Shown here: in pieces, positions 42,590 through 51,338 of the stretch
Layout of the letters: every line of letters starts with the position of its first letter
Numbering within the stretch: the stretch's first letter is position 1
Assembly (NCBI GenBank): GCA_943370215.1
Contig: CALRQC020000003.1
Location: 169,240-233,239 of the forward strand
Length of the DNA stretch: 64,000 bases
Reading direction: 5' to 3'
Source: Niveispirillum sp943370215
GTDB lineage: Bacteria > Pseudomonadota > Alphaproteobacteria > Azospirillales > Azospirillaceae
Notes under the pieces: generated by a model
The model's database searches: none
Seen by the model: the letters and a program-made list of their open reading frames with translations, nothing else
Told to the model about the DNA's origin: nothing
Program-made: the position numbers and the translations under genes

Positions 42590-43687
42590 ATGAACCAAGC
42601 CTTCGCCCGCCTGCTGGCCGCCGGGATCAGCCTGTTTGCCGCCACTGTTGCCACCCGTGTTGTTCAGGCGGCGGATGGGGTGCCCCCCTTTGCCCAGCAG
42701 ACCCCGCCGCCGGTGCCGGATTATGCCAAGGCGGAAGCCTGGGCCGCCGGTCCGGGCGGGCTGGGGGCTGCGGCGGCCCTGCCGGCAGGGGCTACACCCC
42801 TGGCCAAGGATGCGGTGGTGGATGTGTTCTATGTCCACCCCACCACCTATCGCTCCAAGGATCGCTGGAACCAGGATATTGCCGACAAGGCGGCCAATGA
42901 CTGGACCGATGCCAGCGTGATTGCCCGGCAGGCCGGTGTGTTCAATGGCTGCTGTCGTATCTTCGCCCCGCGTTACCGCCAGGGTTCCACCCTGTCCTTC
43001 ACCAGCATGGACGGCGATGGCGGCAAGGCGTTCGATCTGGCCACGGGCGATGTCGAACGCGCCTTCGATTATTACCTGACCCATTATAATAATGGCCGCC
43101 CCTTCATCCTGGCCAGCCACAGCCAGGGCAGCTTTCACCTGATGCGGCTGCTGGAAAGCCGGATTGATGGCACGCCGCTGAAGGGCCGCATGGTGGCCGC
43201 CTATATTATCGGCGTGAACCTGTCGGTGGGGGATTTCCCCAAGACTTACAAGAACCTGCAAATTTGCGCCAAGCCGGCGCAGACCCATTGCGTGGTGGCC
43301 TGGAACGCCCTGCTGCCGACCGCCAATCTTGATGTGATCCTGCCCATGGCCGAACGCCGCTATGTGCAGCGCCATGGCGATGATGCCGGCAAGCAGCTTC
43401 TCTGCATCAATCCCATCACCTTCGATGCCGACCAGCCCGCCGCAACGGCCGACAGGGCGCTGGGTGCCGTCCCCGGCGCACCGGGGGAGGGGGGCTTGCA
43501 ACCGTTGAAGGCCAAATCCGTGGCCGCGCGGTGTGACCGGGGGGAACTGATTGTGGAACCGGCGGCGGCGCTGGGCCTGCAGCCGCTGCCCGGCGGGTCC
43601 ATGCATTATCATGATTACGGCCTGTTCTATGCCGATATCCGCGCCAATGTGAAGCTGCGGGTGGATACGTTCCTGAAGCAGAAATAA
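42590..43687 (+). CDS. DUF3089 family secreted hydrolase-like protein
   Basis: A 365-residue DUF3089 protein with a Sec signal (RLLAAGISLFAATVATRVVQ, cleavage near QAA-DG). The alpha/beta hydrolase nucleophile is probably the Ser at ~177 in ILASHSQGSFHLMRLLE. VFYVHPTTYRSKDRWNQDI and FNGCCRIFAPRYRQ are family blocks. Substrate unknown. The ATG at 42590 follows GGGGATTGTC; upstream starts would precede the signal peptide. Confidence 0.8.
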   Translation: MNQAFARLLAAGISLFAATVATRVVQAADGVPPFAQQTPPPVPDYAKAEAWAAGPGGLGAAAALPAGATPLAKDAVVDVFYVHPTTYRSKDRWNQDIADKAANDWTDASVIARQAGVFNGCCRIFAPRYRQGSTLSFTSMDGDGGKAFDLATGDVERAFDYYLTHYNNGRPFILASHSQGSFHLMRLLESRIDGTPLKGRMVAAYIIGVNLSVGDFPKTYKNLQICAKPAQTHCVVAWNALLPTANLDVILPMAERRYVQRHGDDAGKQLLCINPITFDADQPAATADRALGAVPGAPGEGGLQPLKAKSVAARCDRGELIVEPAAALGLQPLPGGSMHYHDYGLFYADIRANVKLRVDTFLKQK

Positions 43688-43730
43688 GCTTCCCCTTGAC
43701 GGGCGGTCCGGGCGATCCAGTATCACGCCT

Positions 43731-44111
43731 ATGGACCGCCTGAAGCCTCTGCCGCCACCCGATCTGCTGCTCCGCGCCCGTGCCGCCCCGGCGGCACGAG
43801 AGCTTGGGCCCTGTGGCCTGTGCGGGCGGCCCATGCTGGATGGTCCCAGCGTGGATGCCCATCACCTGCTGCCGCGCAGCCAGGGCGGGCGCGACACGGT
43901 GATGCTGCACCGGGTCTGCCACCGCAAGATCCACGCCGAACTGTCGGAAAAGGAACTGGCGCGGCAATATAACACGCTGGATGCCCTGCGGGCCCATCCC
44001 GACATTGCCGACTTCATCCGCTGGGTGGCGCGCAAGCCGCCGGAATTCACCGCCATCACCTTCCGCGCCAAGGATCATGTGAAGGCCGGCAAGCGCTACC
44101 GGGACAAATAA
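43731..44111 (+). CDS. HNH endonuclease-like protein
   Basis: A 126-residue protein with an HNH zinc-finger core: CGLCGRP near 28-34, then DAHHLLPRSQGGRD and MLHRVCHRKIHAEL. The His-His, Asn/Asp position and final His fit HNH nucleases, with the two Cys pairs binding structural zinc. Such small alphaproteobacterial proteins are chromosomal and of unknown role. It begins 43 bp after the DUF3089 gene. Confidence 0.8.
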   Translation: MDRLKPLPPPDLLLRARAAPAARELGPCGLCGRPMLDGPSVDAHHLLPRSQGGRDTVMLHRVCHRKIHAELSEKELARQYNTLDALRAHPDIADFIRWVARKPPEFTAITFRAKDHVKAGKRYRDK

Positions 44112-44264
44112 GCCACACTTATGGGGCGATCTATTGATCCGCTATAAACCCCATTGCGGGGTAAATAGTAATGAAGCATGATGGTTATGCAAAAATAACG
44201 GTCCAGCCGCAAAGGTTGGCCCGCCGAGGCCTGAATTAAGAAACAAGGTCCAGGGAGGATCATC

Positions 44265-46571
44265 ATGTTCAGTTGGCAACATCGGCGCCCGCCGGTGGGG
44301 GTTGGCGCGCGCGCGCCTGCTGTGGCATCCCGCAAAGCCATTATTTTGGGTTTGGCCCTGGCCAGTGCTGCCCCCGTGGGCGCGCAGCAGGCCGATCAGG
44401 GGGCGCTGGATGAAATTGTTGTCACCGCGCGCCGCCGGTCGGAATCCATTCAGGCCACCCCGGTGGCCGTGACTGCCTTCACGGCGGAAGCGCTGGAAAC
44501 GCGCAATGTCGATACGCTGGATAACATTGCCAAGTTCACGCCCAATATCCGTTTCGATGGGGCGGCCGCCCTGTCCGGTGGCAATTACAATGCCACTGTC
44601 TTCATTCGCGGTATCGGCCAGAATGACTTTGCCATTTTCAGCGATCCGGGCGTCGGCTTCTATGTGGATGGGGTTTATTATGCCCGCTCCATCGGCGGCA
44701 TCATGGATGCGGTCGATCTGCAAAGCGTGGAGGTGCTGCGCGGGCCGCAGGGGACCCTGTTCGGCAAGAACACCATCGGCGGTGCCGTACTGATCAATAC
44801 ACAGCGCCCGACGGAAGATTTCGGTGGCCGGGTGGAACTGACAGGCGGCCGCTTCAACCGGTTCGATGCCAAGGGCACGCTGAATGTGCCGCTGGCCGAT
44901 GGCAAGCTGCTGACCCGGATTTCTGCCTCCTCCCTCAACCGCGACGGCTATGCCAAGCGGCTGTCGGATGGGCAGGATATGGGCAATCGCAATGCCGACA
45001 GCGCCCGGCTGCAGATGCAGGCCGAACTGGCGGAGAATGTTACCTTTCATATCGTTGGCGATGTGACCCGCGCGCGCGAACATTCCGCGCCGAACAAGCT
45101 GCTGGCCGTGGCCCCGGCACCGGGCCTGACCGGGGTGCCGTTCCTGACCAACTATAACCAGTTGGTGGCCCCGTCACGCGGGGTGGTGGCGCCCAATGGC
45201 CAGCCCACACTGAACGGTTCCTTTGTCACCGACAGCCCCTTCACCAGTTGGGGCACCGGCCCCAATGTCAATGATCTGGACCTGTGGGGCGTGGCCGGGA
45301 CGTTGAGCTGGGATGTCGGCGGGGCGGAGATCAAGAGCATCACCGCCTATCGCAAGCTGGCGGCCGTGTTCGGCCGCGATGGCGACAACACGCCCTTTAT
45401 GTACCGCGAAACCTATAATGATGATGACCAATGGCAGTTCAGCCAGGAACTTCAGCTCAGTGGTGACAGTTTCGATGGTCGCGTCACCTGGGTGGGCGGG
45501 CTCTATTATTTCAAGGAGGAAGGCAGCGACAAGGCGCGGGCCGATCTGGCCATGGGCCTTTGGCCGCCGCTGGGGCCGCCCTTGTCGCCGGCCACCCGGA
45601 TTCGCAATGATATCGACAACAGCTCCTATGCCGCCTTCGGCCAGGGCAATGTGAAGCTGACCGATGAATTGAGCGTCACGCTGGGTGCCCGCTGGAACCA
45701 GGACAAGAAGTGGATTTCCGTCTTCAACCAGCGCCAGCGCGACAATGTGATCTTCACCGATGTGCAGCGTTCCAGTAAGTGGAACGCCTTCACGCCCAAG
45801 GCCGGGCTGGAATATAAGGCGACCAAGGATGTGCTGCTCTATGCTTCCGCCGGCAAGGGCTTCAAGAGCGGCGGGTTCAATGCCCGGCCGCTGGTCGATG
45901 CCTCAGAGGTGACGCAATATGAGCCGGAAACCATCTGGACCTATGAGGCGGGGGCCAAGACCGGCTGGTTCGATAACCGGCTGATCCTGAACGCCGCCGC
46001 CTATCTGTCGAAATATGACAATATCCAGCTCACGGTGAACCAGACGCCGCGCAACTTCGTGGCCAATGCCGCCAAGGGCACCATCAAGGGTGCCGAACTA
46101 GAGGTTCGGGCCCGTCCGGCCAAGGGTTTGGATTTCGATCTGGCCGTCGGCTACACCGATGCCTCTTATGATGAGGTCGGGTCCGGCCTGGGGCCGACAC
46201 AGATTCTGCCCATCACCAAGGATGCCAAGTTCGTGAAGACGCCGAAATGGACTGTCTCCACCGGGCTGCAATATACCTATATCCTGCCTGATGACAGTTC
46301 GCTGGCCCTGCGCGGCGACCTGTCCGCCTACAGCAAATTCTATAATGACGTCGCCAATACCGCGCTGATCACCCAGGACGGCTATGGCATCGCCAACGCC
46401 CGGCTGACCTATACCTCGGCTGATGGCGGCTGGACGGCAGCCGCTTTTGTCACCAACCTGACCGACCGGCGCTATTTCGTCTCCGGCAATGCCAGTGCCG
46501 CCTTCGGTCTGGCAGAGGTGAGTTACGGCCGCCCCCGCGAATGGGGGGTGAGTTTTGCGGTGAAGTTCTGA
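44265..46571 (+). CDS. TonB-dependent receptor
   Basis: A 768-residue outer-membrane receptor. The signal peptide is preceded by a longer, basic N-terminus (hydrophobic core IILGLALASAAPVGA, cleavage near GAQQA). A TonB-box-like DEIVVTARRRSES, plug (~55-170, ending VLRGPQGTLFGKNTIGGAVL) and barrel ending VSFAVKF follow. Plug wording is of the siderophore/glycan-type FecA-like class, but the ligand is unknown. GGGAGGATC precedes the ATG. No transport partner adjoins it. Confidence 0.88.
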   Translation: MFSWQHRRPPVGVGARAPAVASRKAIILGLALASAAPVGAQQADQGALDEIVVTARRRSESIQATPVAVTAFTAEALETRNVDTLDNIAKFTPNIRFDGAAALSGGNYNATVFIRGIGQNDFAIFSDPGVGFYVDGVYYARSIGGIMDAVDLQSVEVLRGPQGTLFGKNTIGGAVLINTQRPTEDFGGRVELTGGRFNRFDAKGTLNVPLADGKLLTRISASSLNRDGYAKRLSDGQDMGNRNADSARLQMQAELAENVTFHIVGDVTRAREHSAPNKLLAVAPAPGLTGVPFLTNYNQLVAPSRGVVAPNGQPTLNGSFVTDSPFTSWGTGPNVNDLDLWGVAGTLSWDVGGAEIKSITAYRKLAAVFGRDGDNTPFMYRETYNDDDQWQFSQELQLSGDSFDGRVTWVGGLYYFKEEGSDKARADLAMGLWPPLGPPLSPATRIRNDIDNSSYAAFGQGNVKLTDELSVTLGARWNQDKKWISVFNQRQRDNVIFTDVQRSSKWNAFTPKAGLEYKATKDVLLYASAGKGFKSGGFNARPLVDASEVTQYEPETIWTYEAGAKTGWFDNRLILNAAAYLSKYDNIQLTVNQTPRNFVANAAKGTIKGAELEVRARPAKGLDFDLAVGYTDASYDEVGSGLGPTQILPITKDAKFVKTPKWTVSTGLQYTYILPDDSSLALRGDLSAYSKFYNDVANTALITQDGYGIANARLTYTSADGGWTAAAFVTNLTDRRYFVSGNASAAFGLAEVSYGRPREWGVSFAVKF

Positions 46572-46641
46572 GCGGGAAGGGATGGTGGCAAGGCTGTCGC
46601 CATCCCCCGTCCCAATGTTCTGCACCTTGCTTTCCCAAGCA

Positions 46642-46678
46642 AAAAGCCCGCCGGGGAGATGCTCCCCGGCGGGCTTTT
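46642..46678. terminator. Bidirectional terminator
   Basis: Seventeen-base perfect arms starting AAAAGCCCGCCGGGGAG around ATG, with A and T runs at both ends. It serves the convergent TonB-receptor and ndk genes. Confidence 0.92.
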
Positions 46679-46708
46679 CACCAAAACGCACCTTACGTCA
46701 GGCTGAAA

Positions 46709-47131
46709 TCAGCCGACGATCTCCGTACCGGAGAAGAAGTAGGCGATTTCGATCTTGGCGTTGTCCAGGCTGTCGGAGCCGTGAACGGAATTGGCCTCGA
46801 TGCTCTCGGCGAAATCCTTGCGGATGGTGCCGGGGGCAGCGTTCGCCGGATTCGTGGCGCCCATGATCTCACGGTTCTTGGCAACGGCGTTGTCGCCTTC
46901 CAGAACCTGCACCACCACCGGGCCGGAGATCATGAAGGACACCAGCTCGCCAAAGAAGGGGCGTTCGCGGTGCACATCGTAGAACTGCTCGGCCTGCGCC
47001 TTCGAGAGCTGAACGCGCTTCTGCGCAACGATACGCAGACCGTTTTCCTCGAAGCGGGCATTGATCTTGCCGGTGAGGTTGCGGCGGGTCGCGTCGGGCT
47101 TAATGATCGACAGCGTCCGTTCGACAGCCAT
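46709..47131 (-). CDS. ndk: Nucleoside diphosphate kinase
   Basis: A 140-residue NDP kinase that balances nucleoside triphosphates from ATP. The canonical start MAVERTLSIIKPDATRRNL is present, as is the catalytic His (~117) in NSVHGSDS, embedded in the usual KDFAESIEANSVHGSDSLDN region. Length is standard. Confidence 0.96.
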   Translation of the reverse strand: MAVERTLSIIKPDATRRNLTGKINARFEENGLRIVAQKRVQLSKAQAEQFYDVHRERPFFGELVSFMISGPVVVQVLEGDNAVAKNREIMGATNPANAAPGTIRKDFAESIEANSVHGSDSLDNAKIEIAYFFSGTEIVG

Positions 47132-47270
47132 GGGAATCTCCTGGGCCTAAGCGGTTAAACTTGCGCGGCCTTATACCGATGTATAGGTCCGTCCACAATG
47201 TCCAATCTGTGAGAGCATATATGCGTGCCGCTTCTGCACGGGGCGCGCCTGTGGTAAAGCCCACCCCATC

Positions 47271-49178
47271 ATGCTGCAGATCACCGACCTCACCTACCGT
47301 ATCGCCGGCCGGCTTTTGCTGGAAGGCGCCAGCGTCACCATTCCCGCCGGCCACCGCGTGGCCCTGGTGGGCCGCAACGGCACGGGCAAATCCACCCTGT
47401 TGCGCCTGATCGCTGGCGAAATCCACGCCGATGCCGGCTCCATCTTCCTGCCACCGGGCCTGAAGATGGGCTGGGTGCGGCAGGAGGCACCGGCCGGGTC
47501 AACCACCTTGATTGAGGCGGTGCTGGCCGCCGATACCGAACGCACCGCCCTGCTGGCGGAGGCCGAAACCGCCACCGACCCGGAACGGATCGGGGAGATT
47601 CATGCGCGGCTGGCCGATATCGGCGCACATTCGGCAGAATCGCGCGCCGCCCGCATCCTGTCCGGCCTGGGCTTCAATGCGGAGGCGCAGCAGCGCCCCT
47701 GTTCGGATTTCTCCGGCGGCTGGCGGATGCGCGTGGCGCTTGCCGGCGTGCTGTTCACCGAACCCGACCTGCTGCTGCTGGACGAGCCGACCAACCATCT
47801 GGACCTGGAAGCCACCCTGTGGCTGGAGGAGTACCTTAAGAACTATCCGCACACGATGCTGATCGTCAGCCATGATCGCGGCCTGCTGAACAAGGTGCCG
47901 ACCACCATCGTGCATCTGGACCAGTTGAAGCTGACCTCCTATGGCGGCAATTACGACACGTTCGTGCAGGTCCGCACCATGCGGATGGAACAGGCCAGGT
48001 CGATGGCTGCCAAGCAGGAGGCGCAGCGCGCCCACCTGCAATCCTTCGTCGACCGCTTCCGCGCCAAGGCCAGCAAGGCCACCCAGGCGCAAAGCAAGCT
48101 GAAGGCCATCGAACGGCTGGGGCCACGTATCCAGGTGATCGACGACACGCCGGTCAATTTCAATTTCCCCTCGCCCGAAGAACTGGCCCCGCCGCTGATC
48201 CGGCTGGATAATGCCGTGGCCGGCTACGGCGACAAGGCGATCCTGAAACGCCTGAACCTGCGCATTGACGGGGATGACCGCATCGCCCTGCTGGGCGCCA
48301 ATGGCAATGGCAAATCCACCCTGGTGAAGCTGTTGTCCGGGCGCATGGCGCCGCTGTCCGGCGAGGTGTTCCGGTCGGGCAAGCTGCGCGTCGGCTATTT
48401 CGCCCAGCACCAGTCGGACGAGCTGAACCTGGGCTGGACGGCCTTGCAGCAGATGCAGGCGGTGATGCCGCCGGGCACGCTGGAAGGACAGGTGCGGTCG
48501 CATCTGGGCCGGTTCGGCTTCACCCAGCCCAAGGCGGACACGAAAATCTCTGGCCTGTCGGGCGGGGAAAAGGCCAAGCTGCTGCTGGCCATGATGACGC
48601 GCGACGCGCCGCATATCCTGATGCTGGACGAACCGACCAACCATCTGGATATCGACAGCCGCGAGGCGCTGGTGGAGGCGCTGAACGAGTATGAGGGCGC
48701 TGTCATCGTCATCAGCCACGATCCGCATCTGGTGGAACTGACGGCGGATCGGTTGTGGCTGGTCAATGACGGCACCTGCCAGCCGTTCGAAGGCGATCTG
48801 GAGGATTACAAGCGCCTGTTGCTGGAGAAGAGCCGGGCGGAGCGGGCGGCCGAGAAAAGCGCCGGGGTGACCGCAGCCGCCCCGGCGCGCGACCGCAAGG
48901 ATGAACGCCGGGCCGCCGCCGAACTGCGCCAGCAACTGGCCCCCCTGCGCCGCAAGATCGAGGATGTCGACAAGCGCATGGCCAAGCTGACCAAGCGCAA
49001 GACGGAGCTGGAGGCCAAGCTGGCCGACCCGAAGCTGTATGACGGCCCATCGGACAAGGTGACCAAGATTCAGATTGAACTGGGCACCATGACGGCCGAG
49101 CTGGAAGAGGCGGAAATGGAATGGCTGGACCTGTCCGAACAGATGGAAAAGGCCATGGCGGAAGGGCTGGCCGGGTGA
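47271..49178 (+). CDS. ABC-F family ATPase (Uup/YheS-like)
   Basis: A 635-residue soluble protein with two ABC domains and no membrane part. Domain 1: GRNGTGKST, FSGGWRMR, LLLLDEPTNHLD. Domain 2: GANGNGKST, LSGGEKAK, ILMLDEPTNHLD. They are joined by a charged ~80-residue linker (P-site tRNA interaction motif region; VRTMRMEQARSMAAKQEAQR). A C-terminal coiled coil (~545-635) suggests Uup- or YheS-like proteins that act on ribosomes or DNA structure. Divergent from ndk. Confidence 0.92.
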   Translation: MLQITDLTYRIAGRLLLEGASVTIPAGHRVALVGRNGTGKSTLLRLIAGEIHADAGSIFLPPGLKMGWVRQEAPAGSTTLIEAVLAADTERTALLAEAETATDPERIGEIHARLADIGAHSAESRAARILSGLGFNAEAQQRPCSDFSGGWRMRVALAGVLFTEPDLLLLDEPTNHLDLEATLWLEEYLKNYPHTMLIVSHDRGLLNKVPTTIVHLDQLKLTSYGGNYDTFVQVRTMRMEQARSMAAKQEAQRAHLQSFVDRFRAKASKATQAQSKLKAIERLGPRIQVIDDTPVNFNFPSPEELAPPLIRLDNAVAGYGDKAILKRLNLRIDGDDRIALLGANGNGKSTLVKLLSGRMAPLSGEVFRSGKLRVGYFAQHQSDELNLGWTALQQMQAVMPPGTLEGQVRSHLGRFGFTQPKADTKISGLSGGEKAKLLLAMMTRDAPHILMLDEPTNHLDIDSREALVEALNEYEGAVIVISHDPHLVELTADRLWLVNDGTCQPFEGDLEDYKRLLLEKSRAERAAEKSAGVTAAAPARDRKDERRAAAELRQQLAPLRRKIEDVDKRMAKLTKRKTELEAKLADPKLYDGPSDKVTKIQIELGTMTAELEEAEMEWLDLSEQMEKAMAEGLAG

Positions 49179-49321
49179 GACAAAAAGGGTGCCGGCCTGC
49201 CCGGCCGGTGCCAGACGGTGTTCTGCCTTAAAGATAACGCACAGCCTTGTCATTGCATTGCGGCAGGGCACATGCCATGTGTGCTTTCCAAACGGTTCAA
49301 CCACGAGGGTTCAGACCCGAA

Positions 49322-49921
49322 ATGCCGCTAGACCGCGCCGAGGCAGCCGCCCTGCCCAAGGAGCCGAACGCCGCCTGGCTGTTTTTCAAGCGCTGGATGG
49401 CGCGGCCGCTGCAGATGGCCTCCATCACGCCATCCTCGCCGCAGCTCTCCCGGCTGATCGCCAGCGAGGCTGTTTTTGGTCCGGATGAGGTGGTGGTGGA
49501 GTTCGGCGGTGGCACCGGGGCCATCACCCGCGCCCTGCTGGAACATGGCGTGCCCGCCAACCGGCTTTACACCGTCGAGCGTGACCCGGAACTGGCCCCC
49601 TATCTGCGCCGCCATTTTCCGGCGGTGAACATCCTGGAAGGCGATGTGGTCGATGTGCGCAAGATGCTGCCGCCGCATCTGGTGGGCAAGGTGGGCAGCG
49701 TCATCTGTGGCATCCCGATGATCCTGATCCCCACGGAGGGCCAACGCGCCATCGTGGACGAAATTTTCGCTATCATGCCGAAGGGACGGCGTTTCTACGC
49801 CTATACCTATTCCGCCCGCTCCCCCCTGAAGCGCAAGGAACTGGGCATCCAGGGCGAGCGGGTGGGCTTCACCATCGCCAATGTGCCGCCGGCCAGCGTC
49901 TGGGGCTATTGGCGGGACTGA
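49322..49921 (+). CDS. Phospholipid N-methyltransferase-like protein
   Basis: A 199-residue class I methyltransferase. The SAM-binding motif is VVEFGGGTGAITRALLEHGV with the acidic residue in YTVERDPELAPYL. VICGIPMILIPTEGQRAIVD and YTYSARSPLKRKELGI are typical of PmtA-type phosphatidylethanolamine methyltransferases and related rRNA-dimethylase-like proteins. It may methylate membrane lipids, unproven. The ATG at 49322 is chosen; one at 49277 would add 15 residues. Confidence 0.75.
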   Translation: MPLDRAEAAALPKEPNAAWLFFKRWMARPLQMASITPSSPQLSRLIASEAVFGPDEVVVEFGGGTGAITRALLEHGVPANRLYTVERDPELAPYLRRHFPAVNILEGDVVDVRKMLPPHLVGKVGSVICGIPMILIPTEGQRAIVDEIFAIMPKGRRFYAYTYSARSPLKRKELGIQGERVGFTIANVPPASVWGYWRD

Positions 49922-49940
49922 TAAAGACGGGCGGGGGCCG

Positions 49941-50270
49941 TCAGCGTTGGCGGTGCCGCAAGGCCGCCAGCCCGAAGGGGCGGCCCTGCAACCGCGCCCA
50001 GATGCTCCACCCCGTCAGCGCGGTGCCCAGCACCAGCAGCAGCGACAGGCCCGCCACCTCCCCCGCCCTCTGCGCACTGGCAGCGGCGGCCAGCGCGAAG
50101 GCCACAGCCAGAACGCCCGACAGTTTGGATGTGAAGTAAAGGGCGCTGTGCCAGGGGGCACGGGCCAGCATGTCAGGCTGTTTGGCCGCCTTCAGCAACA
50201 AGGGCAGCGGCAGCAATTTCAAGGCGGCGAACACCAGCGTCATCGCGGTGAAGAAATCGGCCATATCCAT
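49941..50270 (-). CDS. Small membrane protein, unknown function
   Basis: A 109-residue protein with about three hydrophobic segments (FTAMTLVFAALKLLPLPLLL, LSGVLAVAFALAAAASA, VAGLSLLLVLGTALTGWSIW) and short basic loops. I do not recognise the family. It converges on the methyltransferase gene with a 19-bp gap. Confidence 0.65.
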   Translation of the reverse strand: MDMADFFTAMTLVFAALKLLPLPLLLKAAKQPDMLARAPWHSALYFTSKLSGVLAVAFALAAAASAQRAGEVAGLSLLLVLGTALTGWSIWARLQGRPFGLAALRHRQR

Positions 50271-50292
50271 CCGTTTGCTCCATCACCTATGA

Positions 50293-50331
50293 GTCCGCGG
50301 CGGGCAACCCTTATTGCTGCCCGCCGCGGAC
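50293..50331 (-). terminator. Terminator of the gene remnant at 50341
   Basis: Fourteen-base perfect arms (GTCCGCGGCGGGCA and complement) with an 11-base loop, 9 bp beyond the minus-strand stop at 50341. It suggests that the remnant is the authentic 3' end of a former gene. Confidence 0.75.
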
Positions 50332-50340
50332 CATTTTCCC

Positions 50341-50442
50341 TCAGCCCAATGGGCCGATGAAATCGCGCTTGCCGATCGCCAATCCCTGCTGGCGCAGCAG
50401 ATCATAGGCGGTGGTAAGGTGAGGGTGTGCGTCCCTCAGCAT
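50341..50442 (-). pseudogene. 3' remnant of an unidentified gene
   Basis: A 33-codon frame reading DAHPHLTTAYDLLRQQGLAI then GKRDFIGPLG. It looks like a genuine GC-rich C-terminal coding end, not chance, and is followed by a strong terminator. Upstream, the sequence changes abruptly into the AT-rich islet with an in-frame TGA, so the 5' part is missing. I cannot name the parent protein. Confidence 0.45.
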
Positions 50443-50453
50443 AGCTCAGATGC

Positions 50454-51137
50454 TTAAGGATCGCCCACCAACATAGCTGCCAAGCCACTACTTATGAAAT
50501 TTTCTTTGCTGACTTCATTTCTCTCGAATAGATTAAGCAAATCTTTCCCATCCTGCCTCCACTGATCCAAGCTTCTTTTATGTTTTTTGTGTTTACGAAA
50601 TCGCTCCCACATAAATCCAAGTACATCATTCCATGTCATTTGGAGCGCTTTTGGTAATTGATGTCTCAACCCTTCATTTATCGATCGTCCAATTGCGACA
50701 ATTCGAATTCGGAATATGTCATCTTTAAAAAAACCACTCTTGTATATAGATTCAGCTACATCATCAATTTTTTCTTTAGGAACGCATCCTATTGCAGAAA
50801 TAATCCGCTGAATATTTTTCTTTTTTTCTTCAACCCAAGACAAATTAAATGTACATGACTGGTTCGTCTTCACTTCAACGATTACGATCTCGTCGACATC
50901 ATCTGAGAATTCTAGATTTTCTTTATCATCTTTCATCTCTGTGTCGTCGCAGAAAAGCTCACGACGATTCCGGAAACGGATGCCGATTAGATCAATGTCT
51001 GTTTTCTGCCCCCCAGTGCGAACATCATGCACGATAAAATTTTCTAGCAACAAAAATCCATTCAACCGAAAGTACCAGTAGGCTACGCGCTCTGGCCAAA
51101 GGCAGGGATACTGTTGCTGCGGCTCCGTCGTCGACAT
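50454..51137 (-). CDS. Candidate PD-(D/E)XK nuclease-like protein in an AT-rich islet
   Basis: A 227-residue protein encoded by AT-rich DNA unlike its surroundings. The segment GQKTDIDLIGIRFR, followed ~40 residues later by DEIVIVEVKTNQSC, has the D...ExK layout of PD-(D/E)XK nucleases (Asp at ~47, Glu-Val-Lys near 90). A Glu in LLENFIVHD could be the additional helix-1 acid. The C-terminal half is helical and basic (RFRKHKKHKRSLDQW). No partner methylase or helicase is adjacent. A restriction or defence role is inference from fold pattern and composition. Confidence 0.6.
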   Translation of the reverse strand: MSTTEPQQQYPCLWPERVAYWYFRLNGFLLLENFIVHDVRTGGQKTDIDLIGIRFRNRRELFCDDTEMKDDKENLEFSDDVDEIVIVEVKTNQSCTFNLSWVEEKKKNIQRIISAIGCVPKEKIDDVAESIYKSGFFKDDIFRIRIVAIGRSINEGLRHQLPKALQMTWNDVLGFMWERFRKHKKHKRSLDQWRQDGKDLLNLFERNEVSKENFISSGLAAMLVGDP

Positions 51138-51338
51138 GGGCTCTCCGATCTACTTCGTCCTACAGTGTGCCGTGTTCATAGTTCGTGCATTTGCTCGCGA
51201 TCAATGAGGTGGAGCTTCAGCGAGTAACTCCATTACCTACAATCAGATTCTGTTGGCCAAAGCTCGCGTTTCCTTAACAGGGCGACGATGTGAAGCCGCG
51301 ATCATGCCCGTTACTGATGGGTTGTAAAGCGGCCTCTA

